60,200 nucleotides of DNA from a virus, in the IMG/VR virus record IMGVR_UViG_3300044701_002545, positions 1 to 60,200 of that record. One strand, written 5' to 3'. Every line of letters starts with the position of its first letter. Position 1 is the first letter of the stretch. Below are positions 56,321 to 60,200 of this stretch, one piece after another. The notes under the pieces were generated by a model. That model was not told the DNA's origin. It searched no databases and saw nothing but the letters and a program-made list of their open reading frames with translations. The position numbers and the translations under genes were made by a program.

Positions 56321-58543
56321 ATGGCGACTCCTCAATTATCTCCTGGTGTATTAACTAGGGAGGTTGATTTAACGGTAGGAAGAGCTGATAATGTTTTAGA
56401 TAATATCGGTGCGATTGCCGGACCTTTCCCTATCGGACCTGTTGACGAACCAATTGATATTGCTACTGAACAAGATTTAATTAACGTTTTTGGAAAGCCA
56501 AGAACTACAGACTCCCAATATGAGTACTGGATGAGTGCTTCATCTTTCCTATCATATGGAGGAGTTCTTAAGGTAGTCAGAACCAGCGGAGCATCACTCA
56601 ACAATGCTAATGCCGGTGTTGGTATCGCTTCAACTTCCATATTGAAAATTGATAACTATGATGACTACACAAACAATCATGCAGAGGCAACAAACTTTAC
56701 CTTTGCTGCTAAGAACCCAGGATCTTGGGCAAACAGTTTAAAGGTATGTTTTATTGATGATTTAGCAGATCAAGTCATTGGCATCAATACCACAAATCTT
56801 GGTTCTTTAGGTGCTCAAATTGGTTATGGTGTAACTGCTGCAATTACAAACACCGTTATTGCAGGATCTGGCACCACATCACTTTTCAACGGATTCATTA
56901 AGGGAATTATTACTGGAATTACCACAGATTCCACAAATGGAAATAGCTCAATTAATGTAAAAGTTCTCTCAAGAGTTTCTTCTGCTGGAACAGAAACTGC
57001 TGTTACCTACGCAGAGGGTTCCGTAACCAATTCATTTGACGCTGACACCAACATCAGATTTGTTAACAACTCTGGAATTGTAACCGGAACATCAGCAGCT
57101 ACTGGAATAGAACCAACATCAGTTGTTGATTGGTATGATCAGCAAACCCTTGGATTAACAAACAGCACAATTTTCTGGAAGTCTATTGCACCAAAACCAG
57201 TAACTAACAAGTACTCACTGGATAGAGGTGGTAAAGGAGATGCTCTTCACGTTGTAGTTGTCGATGATTTAGGTACGATTACCGGAAATCAGGGAACTCT
57301 TCTAGAAAAGCATTTGAACCTCTCAAAGGCTTTAGATTCAGTTTCTGCAGTCAATTCACCACAAAAAATCTGGTATAAGAATTATCTTGCAGATTTCTCA
57401 TCTCAGATTTATGCTGGATACAATCCATCAAGTGCTGCAGATGCATATCATGGAACAACTCCAACACCAACTGCATTTAGTGGAGTGGGTGGTGTCGGTA
57501 TTGCTACTGGATGGACTAAAATTACTACTGCAGATGGTCTATGGGGACTAAATGCTCAAGATGTAACTTATAGTGCAATCGGAAACGTATCATACACACT
57601 CAATGGTGGTGTTGATTATTCTGCTGCTGGTGGATTAGCTGCAGAACTATCTGATTTAATCACTTCTTATGGTCTATTCTCTAACAAAGATGAGATTCAG
57701 GTAGATTATTTGATTAATGGCCCTTCTGCTAATTCAGAATCAGACTCTCAGGCAAAAGCAAATTATTTGATTTCTATTGCCGAGTCAAGAAAAGATTGTG
57801 TTGCCGTAATTTCACCATACAAGCAAACCGTTGTTGGACTTACTAATACAACAACACAAACTACAAATATTATTAAGTTCTTCAGTTCACTTTCATCTTC
57901 ATCATACGCAATATTTGATAGTGGATATAAGTACACCTATGACAGATTTAATAACAAGTTTGTTTACCTAGCATGTAACGCAGATGTTGCTGGTCTTATG
58001 ACTCGCACAAATGTGGTCGCATACCCTTGGTTCTCACCTGCAGGTCAGCAACGTGGTATCCTGAATAATGCTATCAAACTTGCATACAATCCAAATAAGG
58101 CTCAGAGAGATCAACTGTACCCACAGAGAATTAACTCAATCATAACACAACCTGGAATTGGAACTCTCCTATTCGGTGATAAAACTGCTCTAGGTTATGC
58201 ATCGGCATTTGATCGCATTAACGTTCGTCGCCTCTTCTTGACCATTGAACAGGCACTACAAAGAGCAGCACAAGCTCAACTATTCGAACTAAACGACGAG
58301 CTCACAAGAGCAAACTTCAAGAATATTGTTGAACCATATCTCCGTGATGTCCAGGCAAAGAGAGGTCTTTATGGTTTCTTAGTTGTTTGCGACAGCACAA
58401 ACAATACTCCTGATGTGATTGATAATAATGAGTTTAGAGCAGACATTTACCTGAAGCCTGCTAAGTCGATCAACTACGTAACACTAACCTTTGTTGCAAC
58501 CAGAACTGGTGTTGCATTCGAAGAAGTAGCTGGCACAGTTTGA
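56321..58543 (+). CDS. gp18: Tail sheath protein gp18
   Basis: A 740-residue contractile sheath subunit (T4 gp18 is 659). The N-terminus LSPGVLTREVDLTVGR and GPFPIGPVDEPIDIATEQDL is the conserved attachment part; the C-terminus has RRLFLTIEQALQRAAQAQLF and NFKNIVEPYLRDVQAKRGLY, typical of sheath proteins. A 35-base spacer with AAGGAGG leads to gp19. Confidence 0.95.
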   Translation: MATPQLSPGVLTREVDLTVGRADNVLDNIGAIAGPFPIGPVDEPIDIATEQDLINVFGKPRTTDSQYEYWMSASSFLSYGGVLKVVRTSGASLNNANAGVGIASTSILKIDNYDDYTNNHAEATNFTFAAKNPGSWANSLKVCFIDDLADQVIGINTTNLGSLGAQIGYGVTAAITNTVIAGSGTTSLFNGFIKGIITGITTDSTNGNSSINVKVLSRVSSAGTETAVTYAEGSVTNSFDADTNIRFVNNSGIVTGTSAATGIEPTSVVDWYDQQTLGLTNSTIFWKSIAPKPVTNKYSLDRGGKGDALHVVVVDDLGTITGNQGTLLEKHLNLSKALDSVSAVNSPQKIWYKNYLADFSSQIYAGYNPSSAADAYHGTTPTPTAFSGVGGVGIATGWTKITTADGLWGLNAQDVTYSAIGNVSYTLNGGVDYSAAGGLAAELSDLITSYGLFSNKDEIQVDYLINGPSANSESDSQAKANYLISIAESRKDCVAVISPYKQTVVGLTNTTTQTTNIIKFFSSLSSSSYAIFDSGYKYTYDRFNNKFVYLACNADVAGLMTRTNVVAYPWFSPAGQQRGILNNAIKLAYNPNKAQRDQLYPQRINSIITQPGIGTLLFGDKTALGYASAFDRINVRRLFLTIEQALQRAAQAQLFELNDELTRANFKNIVEPYLRDVQAKRGLYGFLVVCDSTNNTPDVIDNNEFRADIYLKPAKSINYVTLTFVATRTGVAFEEVAGTV

Positions 58544-58577
58544 TTTAGTTAAACAAACAAAAAGGAGGACCTAAAAA

Positions 58578-59147
58578 ATGGCACACACTATTCAAGATTT
58601 CAAATCAGTACTAAGAGGGGGCGGTGCCCGCCCCAATCTATTTGAAGTTGTTTTAACTGATATTAAAGGTGGAGCAGAATTCGCTGCAGATGAGTTTTCA
58701 ATCTTATGCAAAGCAGCTAACTTACCAGCATCAAACGTAGCATCGATTGATGTTCCATTTAGAGGAAGAACCTTCAAGGTTGCTGGAGATCGTACCTTTG
58801 ATCCTTGGACAATCACCGTCATCAATGATGAAGACTTCAAAATCAGAACTGCTATGGAGCAGTGGATGCAGTCAATTGCACAATACTCTGATGGAAGTGG
58901 TTTCACCAACCCCGGTGATTACATGTCTGATGCAACTGTAAAACAACTCAAGAGGGTTGCTTCTACCACAGGACCAAACGTTGAGTCTGGTGGTGGACTA
59001 GAAGTTGCTAAGCAGTATAAGTTCTACAGCATTTTCCCAACCGCAATTTCTGCGATTGATCTATCATACGATACTGGAGACACCATTGAGGAGTTTACAG
59101 TTGAATTCCAAGTTCAATATTGGACTCCAATAACCGGAGAAAATTGA
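58578..59147 (+). CDS. gp19: Tail tube protein gp19
   Basis: A 189-residue tube subunit (T4 gp19 is 163). RPNLFEVVLTDIKGGAEFAA, SFLCKAANLPASN (here ILCKAANLPASN) and PFRGRTFKVAGDRTF are family hallmarks. A strong AAGGAGG at 58560-58566 fits high expression. Shares the gp18 late unit. Confidence 0.95.
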   Translation: MAHTIQDFKSVLRGGGARPNLFEVVLTDIKGGAEFAADEFSILCKAANLPASNVASIDVPFRGRTFKVAGDRTFDPWTITVINDEDFKIRTAMEQWMQSIAQYSDGSGFTNPGDYMSDATVKQLKRVASTTGPNVESGGGLEVAKQYKFYSIFPTAISAIDLSYDTGDTIEEFTVEFQVQYWTPITGEN

Positions 59148-59150
59148 TCC

Positions 59151-59158
59151 GATAAATA
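59151..59158 (+). promoter_or_regulatory. Late promoter GATAAATA for gp20
   Basis: Lies 32-39 bases before the gp20 ATG and four bases after the gp19 stop. Confidence 0.75.
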
Positions 59159-59189
59159 GTCCATAGACTTTAAGGATCAAAAATAAATT

Positions 59190-60200
59190 ATGGCAAGGTT
59201 ATTTGGTTTCTCTATTGAAGATACAGAACCACTATCACCAAATGCAGTCAGTCCCGTTCCACCTAACAGTGATGACGGGTCTGACTTTTATTTGAGTAGT
59301 GGTTTTTTTGGTTCTTATGTAGACATTGAAGGCGTTTATAGAACAGAGTATGATCTTATCAAAAGATATCGTGAAATGGCACTTCATCCAGAATGCGATA
59401 GTGCTATTGAAGATATTGTAAATGAGGCTATTGTATCGGATAGTAATGATTCTCCTGTCCAGATTGAACTATCCAATTTAAATGCAAGTGATGGTATTAA
59501 AAAGAAAATAAGGGAAGAATTTAAATATATTCTCGAACTTTTAGATTTTGATAGAAAGTGTCATGAAATTTATAGGAATTGGTATATTGATGGTAGACTT
59601 CACTATCATAAAGTAATTGATTTAAAAAATCCATCAGAAGGAATACAAGAGTTAAGATATATCGATGCAATGAAAATTCGATATGTTAGGGCTCAAAAAA
59701 AGAAAGATAGAGATAAGTTTAGATTGTCTAATGTAAACACAGATAATCCAATGGAATATGAGTTTCCAGAAATTGATGAATATTTTGTTTATAATCCAAA
59801 AATGACATATCCAACTTCAAACCCATCATCGATGGGTGGTAGTTCTGGAATCAAAATGTCTAGAGACTCAATTACATATTGTACTTCGGGATTGGTAGAC
59901 AGAAATAAAGGATCAACTCTTTCATATCTTCATAAAGCAATCAAGTCACTCAACCAGCTAAGAATGATTGAGGACTCTCTTGTTATTTACAGATTGTCTC
60001 GTGCTCCAGAAAGAAGAATCTTCTACATTGATGTAGGCAATCTTCCTAAAGTAAAAGCGGAACAATATCTCCGCGATGTTATGATGCGTTATCGTAACAA
60101 GTTAGTATATGATGCTAATACCGGAGAGATTCGTGATGATAAAAAGTATATGAGTATGCTTGAGGACTTCTGGCTTCCTCGTCGTGAAGGTGGTAGAGGA
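59190..60200 (+). CDS. gp20: Portal vertex protein gp20, 3' end outside window
   Basis: The open frame runs from ATG 59190 to the right edge, 337 residues of what is about 520 in T4. EFPEIDEYFVYNP, HPECDSAIEDIVNEAIV and NQLRMIEDSLVIYRLSRAPE with RRIFYIDVGNLPKVKAEQYL are strongly conserved portal segments. The portal is the channel through which gp17 pumps DNA. Cut by the window edge. Confidence 0.95.
   Translation, partial: MARLFGFSIEDTEPLSPNAVSPVPPNSDDGSDFYLSSGFFGSYVDIEGVYRTEYDLIKRYREMALHPECDSAIEDIVNEAIVSDSNDSPVQIELSNLNASDGIKKKIREEFKYILELLDFDRKCHEIYRNWYIDGRLHYHKVIDLKNPSEGIQELRYIDAMKIRYVRAQKKKDRDKFRLSNVNTDNPMEYEFPEIDEYFVYNPKMTYPTSNPSSMGGSSGIKMSRDSITYCTSGLVDRNKGSTLSYLHKAIKSLNQLRMIEDSLVIYRLSRAPERRIFYIDVGNLPKVKAEQYLRDVMMRYRNKLVYDANTGEIRDDKKYMSMLEDFWLPRREGGRG

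Overview
The window is part of a T4-like cyanomyovirus genome (a myovirus of marine Synechococcus or Prochlorococcus). The evidence is a long colinear run of T4 virion gene homologues (gp25, gp6, gp7, a gp10-like protein, gp8, gp13, gp14, gp15, gp16, gp17, gp18, gp19 and the start of gp20) with T4-type late promoter motifs (ATAAATA or CTAAATA) in front of the transcription units. There are also many short conserved-looking cyanophage ORFs and a protein with a CAAD domain, a domain known from cyanobacteria and plastids. No photosynthesis gene, tRNA, integrase or CRISPR array was found. Everything reads on the + strand except one HNH homing endonuclease.

Bases 1-17,000 are a dense block of about 50 small genes, mostly unknown, many joined by ATGA, TAATG or GTGA overlaps. 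Landmarks are a GIY-YIG homing endonuclease (3981-4592), a 2OG-Fe(II) oxygenase (5167-5751), a very basic protein (6733-7311), an SF2 DEAH helicase (7830-9080), a CAAD-domain membrane protein (9960-10250), a ligase-like KxDG protein (10310-11233) and the HNH endonuclease (13815-14315, minus). Thirteen copies of a 30-bp element are spread through this block. Each begins right after a stop codon or a few bases later and runs up to, or into, the next start codon. It can fold into a small hairpin, and two copies show paired changes in the stem. It resembles in concept the mobile regulatory stem-loop cassettes reported in other T4-type phages. Two copies start tiny ORFs coupled by ATGA to the next gene.

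Bases 17,000-19,320 are a transition zone with a GT-A-type glycosyltransferase, small basic proteins and two conserved proteins of the virion cluster. Bases 19,343-47,571 are the baseplate module: gp25, gp6, a 4059-residue gp7 homologue, a gp10-like protein, a subtilisin-like protease with complete Asp/His/Ser triad, gp8 and a 2489-residue DUF4815-type structural protein. Bases 47,596-60,200 hold neck, terminase and tail genes: gp13, an enlarged gp14, gp15, gp16, two extra virion-type proteins, gp17, a zinc-ribbon protein, gp18, gp19 and the 5' part of gp20.

The most notable points are the 13-copy intergenic element; a capsid-targeting-like N-terminal tag (MKTFQQFM type) on three proteins, two of which sit in the small-gene block but carry their own late promoter motifs; a hairpin plus late-promoter arrangement before the GIY-YIG endonuclease that parallels the I-TevI expression switch of T4; the subtilase inside the baseplate operon; and one glycine-rich repeat module shared by gp7, gp8, gp14 and the DUF4815 protein.
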